DNA of 64,000 nucleotides from Planctomycetota bacterium (GTDB lineage Bacteria; Planctomycetota; OFTM77). Numbering within the stretch: the first letter of the stretch is position 1; each line of letters begins with the position of its first letter. Shown here piece after piece: positions 26,161-34,553 of this stretch. The notes below the pieces were generated by a model. That model had not been told where the DNA came from. It ran no database searches and saw nothing but the letters and a program-made list of their open reading frames with translations. The stretch covers positions 48,028-112,027 of the forward strand of contig JAJDCO010000133.1 in the NCBI GenBank assembly GCA_029260795.1. Reading direction: 5' to 3'. A program made the translations under genes and the position numbers.

Positions 26161-27022
26161 GGTTCTCTTCTCCGGCCATCAGCACCATGATGTCTTCCAG
26201 CGTCGCGCGCTCGACGATTGCGTCTCCACCCACGGCTCGCCGTGCCGCCGTGACGTCCGACGTCAGGAGCTCGACACCGAATGCTCCACGCCGAATCCCT
26301 CGACAATGGCTGCGATCGACCGCTTCGATGATGGCCGCGTCACCCTTCACCACACCCCAGCTCTCGACCAGCTCGTCCTGGGGAAGGCTGAAAACGAGCC
26401 GACCCTCGCGGAGAAAGGCCACGTAGTCTGCGATCCGCTCGAGGTCCGTCACGATGTGCGTCGAGAAGATCACCGATTTGCGCTCGTCCTGCAGCACCCC
26501 CGACAGGAGATCCAGCAGCTCACGCCGGAACACGGGATCGAGACCCGAGGTGGGCTCGTCGAGAATGAGGAGGTCGGCCTCGTGGCTGAGAGCCAAGGCG
26601 AGGGCGAACTTCGTCTTCATGCCATGTGAGAGTGCCTTGAACTTCTTGCGCCGGGTAAGGCCGAACTCCCCGACGAGCCGATCGAAGCGATCCTCGTCCC
26701 AGGTCGGATAGAACGGGGCGATCGCGCGACGGTAGCTCTCGAGAGTCGCATCGCCGAAGAAGCATGGGGCATCGAACACGAAGCCCACTCGCTTCTTCAT
26801 CTCGACTTCGTCCTCGAGGTTGTCGAGTCCGAGGACCCGAACCGTCCCCGCGTCGCGGGCAATCAGATTCAGGATCAGCTTCAGGATCGTCGTCTTCCCG
26901 GCGCCGTTCGGACCGATCAGTCCGAGCACGAATCCTCGCGGGAGCTGAAGGGACACGTCCTTCAGCTCGAAGTCGCGATGACGCTTCGTGAGTCCCGAGA
27001 TCTCCAGTGCGTATTCAGTCAT
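26150..27022 (-). CDS. ABC transporter ATP-binding protein
   Basis: 290 residues from ATG 27022, which overlaps the GntR stop by four bases (ATGA). It has Walker A (GPNGAGKTT), Walker B with the following Asp loop (LLILDEPTSGLD) and the H-loop (STHI). The signature motif is unusual, ALSHGMK instead of LSGGQ, as in the YtrB/YhcG kind of exporter ATPase. The C-terminal ~70 residues form an extra domain (CRGIRRGAFGVELL, ATLEDIMVLM). With the permease downstream it forms an exporter. Confidence 0.92.
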   Translation of the reverse strand: MTEYALEISGLTKRHRDFELKDVSLQLPRGFVLGLIGPNGAGKTTILKLILNLIARDAGTVRVLGLDNLEDEVEMKKRVGFVFDAPCFFGDATLESYRRAIAPFYPTWDEDRFDRLVGEFGLTRRKKFKALSHGMKTKFALALALSHEADLLILDEPTSGLDPVFRRELLDLLSGVLQDERKSVIFSTHIVTDLERIADYVAFLREGRLVFSLPQDELVESWGVVKGDAAIIEAVDRSHCRGIRRGAFGVELLTSDVTAARRAVGGDAIVERATLEDIMVLMAGEENHAA

Positions 27023-27396
27023 TGTTCGCTCTCCCAGAGCAGGCGAATCATCTCGTGCAGCTCGTCTCGGGGAATGCCGAGCGTTCGAGCGTGCATCACG
27101 GCGTCGGCGAGCTTCTCCTCGACGTGCTTGCGGCGTTGCTCGAGGAGGAGCTCCTCGTTCTGAGGCGCCACGAAGGTGCCCTTGCCGCTCACACCGTGGA
27201 GGAAGCCCTCTCGCTCGAGCTCCTCGTAGGCGCGCTTGGTCGTGATCACGCTGATCCGCAGCTCCTTGGCGAGCCCGCGGATCGATGGCAAGGCCAGGCC
27301 TTCGGGCAGGTCGCCCGACAGGATCTGAGCCCGGAGCTGCCGGGCGATCTGCCGGTAGATCGGATCCGGAGATGCATTGGAAATAGTTATATTCAT
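27019..27396 (-). CDS. GntR-family regulator, YtrA-like
   Basis: 125 residues from ATG 27396. A winged helix-turn-helix (PIYRQIARQLRAQILSGDL, PSIRGLAKELRISVITTKRA, FLHGVSGKGTFVA) is followed by a short C-terminal helical dimerisation part (VEEKLADAVMHARTLG) rather than a ligand-binding domain. That size and layout define the YtrA subfamily, which usually represses its own operon with an ABC exporter, as found here. The frame extends upstream to 27462, but the upstream inverted repeat would then lie in the coding region, so the shorter start is preferred. The Shine-Dalgarno is weak. Confidence 0.88.
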   Translation of the reverse strand: MNITISNASPDPIYRQIARQLRAQILSGDLPEGLALPSIRGLAKELRISVITTKRAYEELEREGFLHGVSGKGTFVAPQNEELLLEQRRKHVEEKLADAVMHARTLGIPRDELHEMIRLLWESEQ

Positions 27397-27441
27397 GATG
27401 TTTACGTCGCAAGCTCTTCGCCGGGCGCCGCCCGGATCAGC

Positions 27442-27462
27442 GTGTATGCACGCCATATACAC
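27442..27462. promoter_or_regulatory. Inverted repeat, candidate GntR operator
   Basis: GTGTAT and ATACAC arms are separated by nine bases; in minus-strand sense the spacer is ATGGCGTGC. The site lies 46 bases upstream of the GntR start, where a promoter would be. YtrA-type regulators bind such two-fold sites next to their own genes, so autoregulation of the GntR-ABC operon is the natural reading. Confidence 0.6.
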
Positions 27463-27500
27463 CAGGCGCGGGCCGGTCTTTCGATCGAGTGCCCGGAACC

Positions 27501-27538
27501 AAGAAAAACGAGGCTCCCCTGCGCTTGGCAGGAGAGCC
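27501..27538 (-). terminator. Intrinsic terminator of the amidohydrolase-like operon
   Basis: In minus-strand RNA sense, GGCTCTCCTGC and GCAGGGGAGCC form an 11-bp stem (one G-U pair) with loop CAAGC, followed by a T-rich tail TCGTTTTTCTT. It lies about 55 bases after the stop of the last operon gene (27594) and before the GntR promoter, separating the two transcription units. Confidence 0.8.
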
Positions 27539-27593
27539 CCGATGTATGAGCTCTCGATTGTTGACGGCGTCCCTTCGGAAAGCCGCGGTCGGC

Positions 27594-29216
27594 TCAGTCG
27601 CGGTCGAAGACCGGGAACACGCGGTCCTTGGCTCGCTCGTAGCAGATCTCGCCGTTGACGATCGCGGTCTCGACGTAGGTGCGGTAGTCGAGCGGGTGAC
27701 CGTTGAGGATGAGGACGTCGGCGTCCTTGCCCTTCTCGAGGCTCCCGATGCGATCGTCCAAGCCGAGCATGCGAGCAGGCGCGATCGTCAAGGCTTCGAG
27801 TGCCGCTTGGTTACTCGCGCCACCGCGGACCGCGAAAGCGGCTTCCAGGGGGAGGCTGGTGAGGTCGCGCCCAGCGAGGCCACCGAGGCTGATCGAGCTG
27901 CTGAGAGCCGCGACGGCGAACGGCACGCCGGACTTCTCGAAGATGCCGGTCGACTCGATCGAGCTACCGGAGCTGTCCTCCTGGCCGAGCTGAGGATCGC
28001 GGCGAGTTCGGGGCGTATAGATCACGGGCACCTTGGCTTCACCGAGCTCGGCTGCGACCAGCCAGCCTTCGATGACGCCTTCGAGAACGAGCTCGTAGTC
28101 GAGCTCTTCGGCGAGGGCGATCATGTCGCGAATCTCGTCGACGGTGTTGGCAACGGTCCGGAGAGCGATCTCTTCTTGCACGAGCTTGCGCAGCTCGGGG
28201 CTGAGGGTGCTGCCTCCACCGCGGCTGCTTCCCCGGCTGCCGCGCGCGGTCGGCGCTTCGCCACTACCGCCGCTACCGCCGCTACCGCCGCCACGCCCCC
28301 CGCGCCGAGAGCCACCTCTCCCTTCACTCGCGCCTTCGCGTGCGGCGGCCTGCGCCGCCTCGGCTGCCTTTGCAATCGCCTCGCGTGCGCCGCGAATCGC
28401 GGCTCGCCACTCGTGCCGGTTCTCGGCCGAGGCGAGGGCACCGGGTGCCAGGTCGTAGAACGCGTCCTCCTGGACGAGCATGGAGTCCAAGCGGCCGTAG
28501 CTCATCTTGATCACGGCATGGTCGCGCGGTGCCGCCTCGGTCGGAGGAGCGGCGGTGATGGGCTCGGTGGGGATGATCGGAAGGCTGCAGCACTGGCAGA
28601 CCTCGTCCTCGTGCCCATCGCCGTCCTCGTCGAGGAGCTCTTCTTCGGTGAGCTCTCTCGGATCCGGCTCCAGGCCCAGGAACACCTCGACCGGCTCGCC
28701 ATCCCGTCCTCGCCGACGACCGCGACCACCGGCGGACAGCTGGACGCAGCCGGTCGTGATACCGGTGGCCAAGGAGTATTTGATGTTCCGATCAAACGGG
28801 TTCAGACGATCGACGAGCTGACCGCTGTCGGCCTCCGGCTCCTCCTCACCGCCACCCCCTCGGCCACCGCGAGCTCCGCCGCCGGCCGATAGGGCGACGT
28901 TGCTCATGCTGATAGCGACGAAGCCTGGCGTCACGACCTTGCCGCTCGCATCGATGATCGTGGAGCCGGCCGGGATCACCAGGTCCTGGCCGACCTCGAG
29001 GATCTTGCCGTCCTGCACGAGCACCGTACCGCCGCGGATGATCTCGCCCGTGACGGTGTACACGTCTCCACCTTGAATGGCGGTGATCGGCGCCGCCTTC
29101 AGAGCCGGGGTTTCCTTCTTCTCGCCGGTGTCTTCCTGTGCGAACGCGATCGGTGCTGCGAGGGCGAGGGCGAGGGTGAGATGCAGCGCCATGCGCCAAG
29201 CGTGCTCAGAACTCAT
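27594..29216 (-). CDS. Secreted amidohydrolase-like pseudoenzyme with Gly/Ser/Arg-rich inserts (operon gene 7)
   Basis: 540 residues from ATG 29216, overlapping the upstream stop by 11 bases; signal peptide (LTLALALAAPIAFAQ). The N-terminal beta-sandwich (AITAIQGG-like GGDVYTVTGEII, GTVLVQDGKILEVG, VTPGFVAISMSN) and the C-terminal closing strands (LTIAPARMLGLDDRIGSLEKGKDADVLILNG) are those of amidohydrolases. The HxH after PGF is replaced by ISMSN and no His pair is seen later, so no metal centre is expected. Inserts include a calcium-loop-like DEDGDGHEDE followed by CQCC, and a long Gly/Ser/Arg stretch near residues 290-340. A binding or scaffold role is more likely than catalysis. Confidence 0.85.
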   Translation of the reverse strand: MSSEHAWRMALHLTLALALAAPIAFAQEDTGEKKETPALKAAPITAIQGGDVYTVTGEIIRGGTVLVQDGKILEVGQDLVIPAGSTIIDASGKVVTPGFVAISMSNVALSAGGGARGGRGGGGEEEPEADSGQLVDRLNPFDRNIKYSLATGITTGCVQLSAGGRGRRRGRDGEPVEVFLGLEPDPRELTEEELLDEDGDGHEDEVCQCCSLPIIPTEPITAAPPTEAAPRDHAVIKMSYGRLDSMLVQEDAFYDLAPGALASAENRHEWRAAIRGAREAIAKAAEAAQAAAREGASEGRGGSRRGGRGGGSGGSGGSGEAPTARGSRGSSRGGGSTLSPELRKLVQEEIALRTVANTVDEIRDMIALAEELDYELVLEGVIEGWLVAAELGEAKVPVIYTPRTRRDPQLGQEDSSGSSIESTGIFEKSGVPFAVAALSSSISLGGLAGRDLTSLPLEAAFAVRGGASNQAALEALTIAPARMLGLDDRIGSLEKGKDADVLILNGHPLDYRTYVETAIVNGEICYERAKDRVFPVFDRD

Positions 29217-30525
29217 GGACGGGGCTCCCTTCCACAATGACCTGCTGGAGACGGCTACCGGATTCCAAAGGATCTCCTTCGAAGATCAAGAGGTTCGCGA
29301 GCTTGTCCTTCTCCAAGGTGCCCAAGGTCTTCTCGAGCCCGAGCAGCTGCGCCGGCCCGGCGGTCAACGCGTGGAGCGCGGCCTGTCGCGACAGCCCACT
29401 CTTGACGAGCATCGCCACCGCGAACAGCGGATCGTCCTGGGAGCGGGCGAGCTGCGAGCGATTGATCGACAAGGAGAAGATGAACGGGATGCCGGCCTCT
29501 TCCGCCATCGCGGCCACGTTCATCAGGTCGCTCGTATACGGCACGCGCTCGAGGCCGGGCTGGAGGATCAGCGTGACGTTGCGTCCCTTCAGTGAGTCGA
29601 GCAGCTCGTAGAGGTTCGCTCCGGTCGAGACCAACGCGATTCGCAGATCCTCATAGGCCTTGGTGGCCTCGAGGACATGCAGCACCGCCGCCGCGTTGTT
29701 CGCGTTCAGGATCAGCGGCTGCTGGCCTTTGCGGACGGCCTTCCAGAGAGCGGTCATTCGGGCGGCGCTCTCATCGGCCTGAGGGGCTTCGCTTGCCTCG
29801 CCCTCCCGCTCCGGAGTCGGTGCGCCGCCGCGGCCGCCGCGGCCGCCGCGGCCTCCGCGGCCGCCTCGCCCGAAGCCACCGCGTCGGCCGGAGGTGGCGC
29901 CGCGTCGAGCCGAGCCCCGATTGGGATCGAGGCCGTTCCGAACGATGTCGAGCGACTGCGTGTCGTTGGTGACGGCGGCGAAGAGCAGCCCGTCGGCTTG
30001 GAAGATCATGCCCTTGCCGTCCTCGGGTCGCAGCCAGGCGAGAGCCGACTGACCCTGCCCCGGCGCTACGAGATTGGCGGACGTGATGCCGCTGCGCACA
30101 GCCGGCTTGAAGTCCGTGTCGTACGGGTAGAAGTAGTCGGCCATCCGTACGAACGGTCCGGTGGTCGCCGGAGCGCGGGTTCTTCCGCGAAACCGGTTCC
30201 GGAACTGCTCGGGGATCCGGGAGGGCACCTCGGGCTCCTGCCGCACCGAGAACACGTAGTAGGGATCGACGATGCCGGGCAGGATCGTCTTACCGTTCAT
30301 CGGAACGATGTGCGCATCGGCCGGGATGTCGATCTCGGTGCCGATCGCGACGATCTTCCCGTCTCGGACCAAGAGCGTCGCATCCTCGAGCCGCCCGTCA
30401 GGTCCGAGCGTCTCCACGGTTGCGCCGCGATAGGCAATGGTCCTTTGAGCGGCGGCGTCCGGTGAGAGCGGCCCGAACGAGAAGAGGGCGATCGCGAGAA
30501 CGCACCAACGTCGAGAAGAGACCAT
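29206..30525 (-). CDS. Secreted amidohydrolase-like pseudoenzyme with RGG-repeat insert (operon gene 6)
   Basis: 439 residues, signal peptide to DAAA-QR. Family strands: ATLLVRDGKIVAIGTEIDIP, GKTILPGIVDPYYVF, SGITSANLVAPGQG, LTAGPAQLLGLEKTLGTLEKDKLANLLIF. The HxH position reads DPYYVF and there is no metal-binding His pair or Asp, so it should lack hydrolase activity. Near residues 205-240 a disordered insert contains RGG repeated five times (GRGGRGGRGGRGG), coded by a near-perfect nine-base DNA repeat around 29820-29880. It starts 54 bases after the stop of operon gene 5, the one real gap in the operon. Confidence 0.85.
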   Translation of the reverse strand: MVSSRRWCVLAIALFSFGPLSPDAAAQRTIAYRGATVETLGPDGRLEDATLLVRDGKIVAIGTEIDIPADAHIVPMNGKTILPGIVDPYYVFSVRQEPEVPSRIPEQFRNRFRGRTRAPATTGPFVRMADYFYPYDTDFKPAVRSGITSANLVAPGQGQSALAWLRPEDGKGMIFQADGLLFAAVTNDTQSLDIVRNGLDPNRGSARRGATSGRRGGFGRGGRGGRGGRGGRGGAPTPEREGEASEAPQADESAARMTALWKAVRKGQQPLILNANNAAAVLHVLEATKAYEDLRIALVSTGANLYELLDSLKGRNVTLILQPGLERVPYTSDLMNVAAMAEEAGIPFIFSLSINRSQLARSQDDPLFAVAMLVKSGLSRQAALHALTAGPAQLLGLEKTLGTLEKDKLANLLIFEGDPLESGSRLQQVIVEGSPVHEF

Positions 30526-30579
30526 GTCGTTAACCTCGCCTTGATGTCTGCATTGCCAAGCTCCGGTGGGACGTCGATT

Positions 30580-31845
30580 TCAGAATCGACGTCGGTCCTT
30601 CTCGATGTCGTAGACGCTGAGCCCATCGACGAAGACCTGAGTCACGTAGTTGCGGGGGTCGAGGATCGAGCCCGTCGTGATGACGATGTCGGCATCCTTA
30701 CCCACCTCGAGCGAGCCGACGCGATCGTCGATCATCAGCGCCCGGGCGACCTCGATCGTCAGGCCTCGGATGGCCCGCTCCTCGCTCCAGCCGTAGCGCA
30801 CGGCCATCGTCGCCTGGAAGAAGAGCTCCTCCTGGGGAATCACCGGCGCGTCCGTGTTGACGCCCAGCACACGCACGCCGCGCCGATCGTACTCGGAGAC
30901 GATCCCGACGAGCTGACCCGTGTCGTTGTCGCGCAGGAACCCACGCGGACCGGCCATCACCGGGATGTCGCGGGCCACCAGCTCCTCGGCCAGCTTGTAC
31001 GCGTCGAAGGTGCCATGGTCGATCACGATGCGGAGCTTCATCTCATCATGCAGCATGCGCACGGTCGATTGGATCACCTGATACTGCTGGGTGTGCACCA
31101 CCACCGGGATCTCGCGGTGGAAGAGCGGCTTGAAGTTCTCGAGGCGCAGATTGAACTCGGGCTTGGGACCCTTGCCGGCTTCGTAGTCGTCCCACGCCTG
31201 GACGTAATCGCGGCCTTCGGCCAGCTGCTGGCGGATGACGTAGTTCATCCCCATCCGATCGGAGCCGGTCTCGCCGGTGCGCCGCTCAGGGTTGCCTGCC
31301 TGAGCGATCTTGAGCACGCCCGGCGCCCGGAGGATCACCTCGTCGGGCGTGCCGGACCGCGTCTTCAAGATCGCACCGAAGCCCCCCATGTTCGTGCCGC
31401 TCCCCGGAATGAAGCAGATGGTCGTCACTCCACCCGCCAACGCCACCTTCAGGCGGTCGTTACCCGGGATGACCTGGTCCCAGTTCCGGAGCTCCGGGTT
31501 GGTCTGGTAGACCATCTCGTTCAGGTCGCCCGAGCCGCCGACATGGCTGTGCGCCTCGATGAGGCCCGGCATGGCGAAGCGATCCGAGTGATCGACGATC
31601 GTGAATCCCTCCGGGACCACGACCTCACTCCGACGACCGATCGCGATGATCTTGCCGCCGTCCACCAAAAGGGTCCCGTCGGTGATCGCGTCGCCAGCAC
31701 ACGTGAGGATCTTGCCGACGTGGATCGCCCAGCGAGGTGCGTCGTCGGCGGCCGACGGGGTCGCCGAGTCCGACGAGCCGTGGGCGAAAGTGAACGAAGG
31801 GACGAGTGCGAGAGTCAGTCCCGCAATCCAACAACGAGGACTCAT
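30580..31845 (-). CDS. Secreted metal-dependent amidohydrolase (operon gene 5, the one with intact ligands)
   Basis: 421 residues from ATG 31845, overlapping the upstream stop as ATGA; signal peptide (CWIAGLTLALVPSFTFA). This is the only member of the operon with the full amidohydrolase set: HxH in MPGLIEAHSHVGG, His in IPVVVHTQQ, His in IVIDHGTFD and the catalytic Asp in VLGVNTDAP. The closing strands RALMIDDRVGSLEVGKDADIVI complete the fold. Relatives include imidazolonepropionase- and dihydroorotase-like hydrolases of cyclic amides; the substrate here cannot be read. It is presumably the catalytic partner of its six neighbours. Confidence 0.9.
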   Translation of the reverse strand: MSPRCWIAGLTLALVPSFTFAHGSSDSATPSAADDAPRWAIHVGKILTCAGDAITDGTLLVDGGKIIAIGRRSEVVVPEGFTIVDHSDRFAMPGLIEAHSHVGGSGDLNEMVYQTNPELRNWDQVIPGNDRLKVALAGGVTTICFIPGSGTNMGGFGAILKTRSGTPDEVILRAPGVLKIAQAGNPERRTGETGSDRMGMNYVIRQQLAEGRDYVQAWDDYEAGKGPKPEFNLRLENFKPLFHREIPVVVHTQQYQVIQSTVRMLHDEMKLRIVIDHGTFDAYKLAEELVARDIPVMAGPRGFLRDNDTGQLVGIVSEYDRRGVRVLGVNTDAPVIPQEELFFQATMAVRYGWSEERAIRGLTIEVARALMIDDRVGSLEVGKDADIVITTGSILDPRNYVTQVFVDGLSVYDIEKDRRRF

Positions 31846-34550
31846 CGTCCAGACTCCTTTTCGTAAACCCATCGTCCATCGATCATCACGGCCAAGACCT
31901 GGCTGCCGAGCTCGAACGGAGGACCGCTGAGCACGACGAGGTCGGCGTCGTGACCGACCGCGAGCGCGCCGAACGTGCTCGTGTCGGACAGCACCTGAGC
32001 CGCGACTCCGGAGAGGCCTTGCAAGGCCTCCGAAGCGCTCAGCCCTTGGCTGACCGCATACTGCACGACCGCCGGCAGGTCCCGGACACCCGTCGTCGCA
32101 CGGGACTGGAAGCCGAAGGGGATTCCGGCTTGTGAGAGGTGCAGCGGGAGGTTCATGCGCTGATGGTCACGGGTGACGAACAGCTGCGGACCGGCGCAGA
32201 CCGAGACGTCGTGGCCGTCGAGAAGGTCGGGGAAGCGAGCGAGATCGTCGACCCCGATCAGCACGGTCCGGAGATCGTGCTTCGTCCGGAACAACTCGAG
32301 TGCCGCTTCGATCGCGTCGCCGCGACGCGCCTCCACGAAGGCCGGGATCTGGCCCGTGAAGAGCAGTCGGTAAGGCTCCAGCCCGGCGTTGGCCTGCGGC
32401 TTCTTCGGAGCCTCGTCTTTCTTCTCTTCTTCGTCCGCTTTCGTGTCCGAATCGGTCTCGCCTTCTTCGCTCGGAGCCGGCTCGTCGCCGTCGTCGGTGC
32501 CGCGCTCGCGACCTCGACCCGGCGGGCCGTCGCCCGACTCTCCTTCGCCGCGAGGACGGCGGCCACGTCCTTCGGTTCCGCGGCCACCCGGTCGCCGGCC
32601 CTCGACATTCTCCTGACCCTCGCCCTCCGACGGGCCGGCCTGATCGGGATCCTCCGTGCTGGCCTTCTCCTCGGTGGGCGTCTCGCTCGGGCCGGCTTCG
32701 CGCTGTCGCGCTTCGTACTCGGCGAGGGCCTTCTCGTAACGGAGCCACTCCTCGTGATAGGCCTTTCCGCGGTCCAAAGTCCGCTCGAGGCCGGGGACGT
32801 CGGAGCGCAGGTTCTCGCCGAGGCGGAAGCGAATCGCGACCGGATCCCCGACGACGCGGGTGTCGTCTCCGAGCTTGAATGCCACGAGGGGAGTCGCCGA
32901 TCCGTTCGAAGAGCCGAACAGCACCGTCGTCACACCGCTTTGTCGCGCGATCGCGATGGCGGGATCGGTCGCGTCGAGCTGATCACCGAGCTTGGTTTCG
33001 AGCGAGACCTCGTCGCCGAGCGAGCCGCCGACGCCCAGGCCGCTGCCGAGGTCGACGAAGCCGGGAACGATCACGGCGCCCGGGAAGCTTCGAATCGTTG
33101 CGTCGGGGCCCGCCGAAATGTCGCCGATGCCCCGGACGGTCTTGCCTTGGACCACGACGGTCGCGTCGGAGCGGACGGTGCCATTCCCCGTGTACAGCGC
33201 GTCGGCGCGAATGACCGTCGTGCGTTCGGTCGTCTCTCGACGGTAGACGGCTCTTCCATCGACGTAGGTGGCAAGCACATGAGAGTGCAGTGCGAACGGA
33301 TCGCGGCTGAGGACGACGAAGTCGGCATCTCGCCCCTTGGCCAGAGTGCCGACGCGGTCGGACACACCGAGGATCTCGGCCGGCCCGCTCGTGATGGCGC
33401 GCAGCGTCTGCTCGACGGTCAGATCACCCTGTCGAAACTGTCCCGCGACGAAGAGGAGATCCTCGAGGTCGTCATCGTCATCGGGTCGGATCGCGATGCG
33501 GAGGCCGGCGTCGACCAGGGCGCGCGCCGATTCCCAAGGATCGTGCTGCTTCCCGGCCTGCTCGGCGGAGGGGTTGGAGATTCGACCGGGCCGTCGGCCG
33601 CGGAAGACGACACCCTGAAGACGCTGGGGCCATTCCGCAAAGTGCGCGCTGAAAGGGCGCAGCTCGCTCGGGTCCACCAGCACCATCCGGAGGTCGAACT
33701 CGCGCGCCAGTTCGAGGGCGAGCCGAATCTCGGGTGCGGTATGAGCCGTCGTGCGCACCGTGCCACCGAGGAAGAGGTGACTGGCGAGCGCTTGCATCAC
33801 CGGGTCGCCGTTGGTCGGCGCGCTCGCCGTGTTCCGGCGCGCGGCACCGAATATCGCTCTCAAGCCGGCGGCCGCGCTCCCGAGCGTGGATGAGAGCTGG
33901 GGACGCGTCGGCTCGAGCGGGCGGTCCACCGAGACGGCGCCGACCGGAGGCTCGTAGATCGTCGGCGGGTTGCGGGACTCGTCGCTCAGGACGAGGCGCA
34001 GACCCTCGTGCGAGCGCAGCATCCGCTGCTCCGGATCGGAGCCGCCGAGCTTGACTACGGCACCGACACCGGGCATCAGCCGCTGCGCACCGGGTGAGAG
34101 CTGGACCGTCGTGACACCGCCGGAGAGAGGGACCGTTCGATCCGCGTAGAAGTCGAAACCATCCGAGGCCGAGTTCTGGGGCGTCAGGGCTTGCTCGACG
34201 TCGTTGGCACCGCCCGCCAGGCTCGTCTCGGCCACGACCAGACCCGGGATGATCACTTGATCACCGAGATCGTGACGCACGGCATCGGTCGGAACCGACG
34301 TCGCCGTGCGAGGACCGACCACCGTCACCTTGCCGTCGACGACGACGAGCACACCATTCTCGATGGCCGCGCCCTGACCGGTCCAGATGCGACGGGCGAA
34401 GTAGGCGTGAGATTCCGACGCCTCGAGCGGGCAAAGAGAGAGCGCGACGAGGACGGCGGCCACGCCGAAACCGGGGATCCGAAAGGCTGCACACATGAGC
34501 GCTAATTCCAATCTGGGCTGCCGGAGCTTTCGCATCGCAGCAAGGACCAT
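31842..34550 (-). CDS. Double-module secreted amidohydrolase-like pseudoenzyme (operon gene 4)
   Basis: About 902 residues. Two full amidohydrolase-like modules lie in tandem: the first ends LGVSDRVGTLAKGRDADFVVLSRDP; the second opens RADALYTGNGTVRSDATVVVQGK and closes STFGALAVGHDADLVVLSGPP. At both HxH sites the ligands are lost (VVAETSLAGG; VPGFVDLGSGLG), and no later ligand set is visible. Between strands of module 2 lies a ~110-residue charged, disordered insert (GGRGTEGRGRRPRGEGE, then an acidic/Lys run). The start is uncertain: ATG 34550 is three bases past the previous stop, while a better signal peptide begins at Met 34496 (FRIPGFGVAAVLVALSLCP). Confidence 0.82.
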   Translation of the reverse strand: MVLAAMRKLRQPRLELALMCAAFRIPGFGVAAVLVALSLCPLEASESHAYFARRIWTGQGAAIENGVLVVVDGKVTVVGPRTATSVPTDAVRHDLGDQVIIPGLVVAETSLAGGANDVEQALTPQNSASDGFDFYADRTVPLSGGVTTVQLSPGAQRLMPGVGAVVKLGGSDPEQRMLRSHEGLRLVLSDESRNPPTIYEPPVGAVSVDRPLEPTRPQLSSTLGSAAAGLRAIFGAARRNTASAPTNGDPVMQALASHLFLGGTVRTTAHTAPEIRLALELAREFDLRMVLVDPSELRPFSAHFAEWPQRLQGVVFRGRRPGRISNPSAEQAGKQHDPWESARALVDAGLRIAIRPDDDDDLEDLLFVAGQFRQGDLTVEQTLRAITSGPAEILGVSDRVGTLAKGRDADFVVLSRDPFALHSHVLATYVDGRAVYRRETTERTTVIRADALYTGNGTVRSDATVVVQGKTVRGIGDISAGPDATIRSFPGAVIVPGFVDLGSGLGVGGSLGDEVSLETKLGDQLDATDPAIAIARQSGVTTVLFGSSNGSATPLVAFKLGDDTRVVGDPVAIRFRLGENLRSDVPGLERTLDRGKAYHEEWLRYEKALAEYEARQREAGPSETPTEEKASTEDPDQAGPSEGEGQENVEGRRPGGRGTEGRGRRPRGEGESGDGPPGRGRERGTDDGDEPAPSEEGETDSDTKADEEEKKDEAPKKPQANAGLEPYRLLFTGQIPAFVEARRGDAIEAALELFRTKHDLRTVLIGVDDLARFPDLLDGHDVSVCAGPQLFVTRDHQRMNLPLHLSQAGIPFGFQSRATTGVRDLPAVVQYAVSQGLSASEALQGLSGVAAQVLSDTSTFGALAVGHDADLVVLSGPPFELGSQVLAVMIDGRWVYEKESGR

Positions 34551-34553
34551 CAC

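Noticed and set aside
32139..33893. A 584-residue plus-strand open frame
   Set aside because: It is antisense to the double-module gene at 31842-34550, which has a signal peptide and family motifs; the frame follows from high GC.
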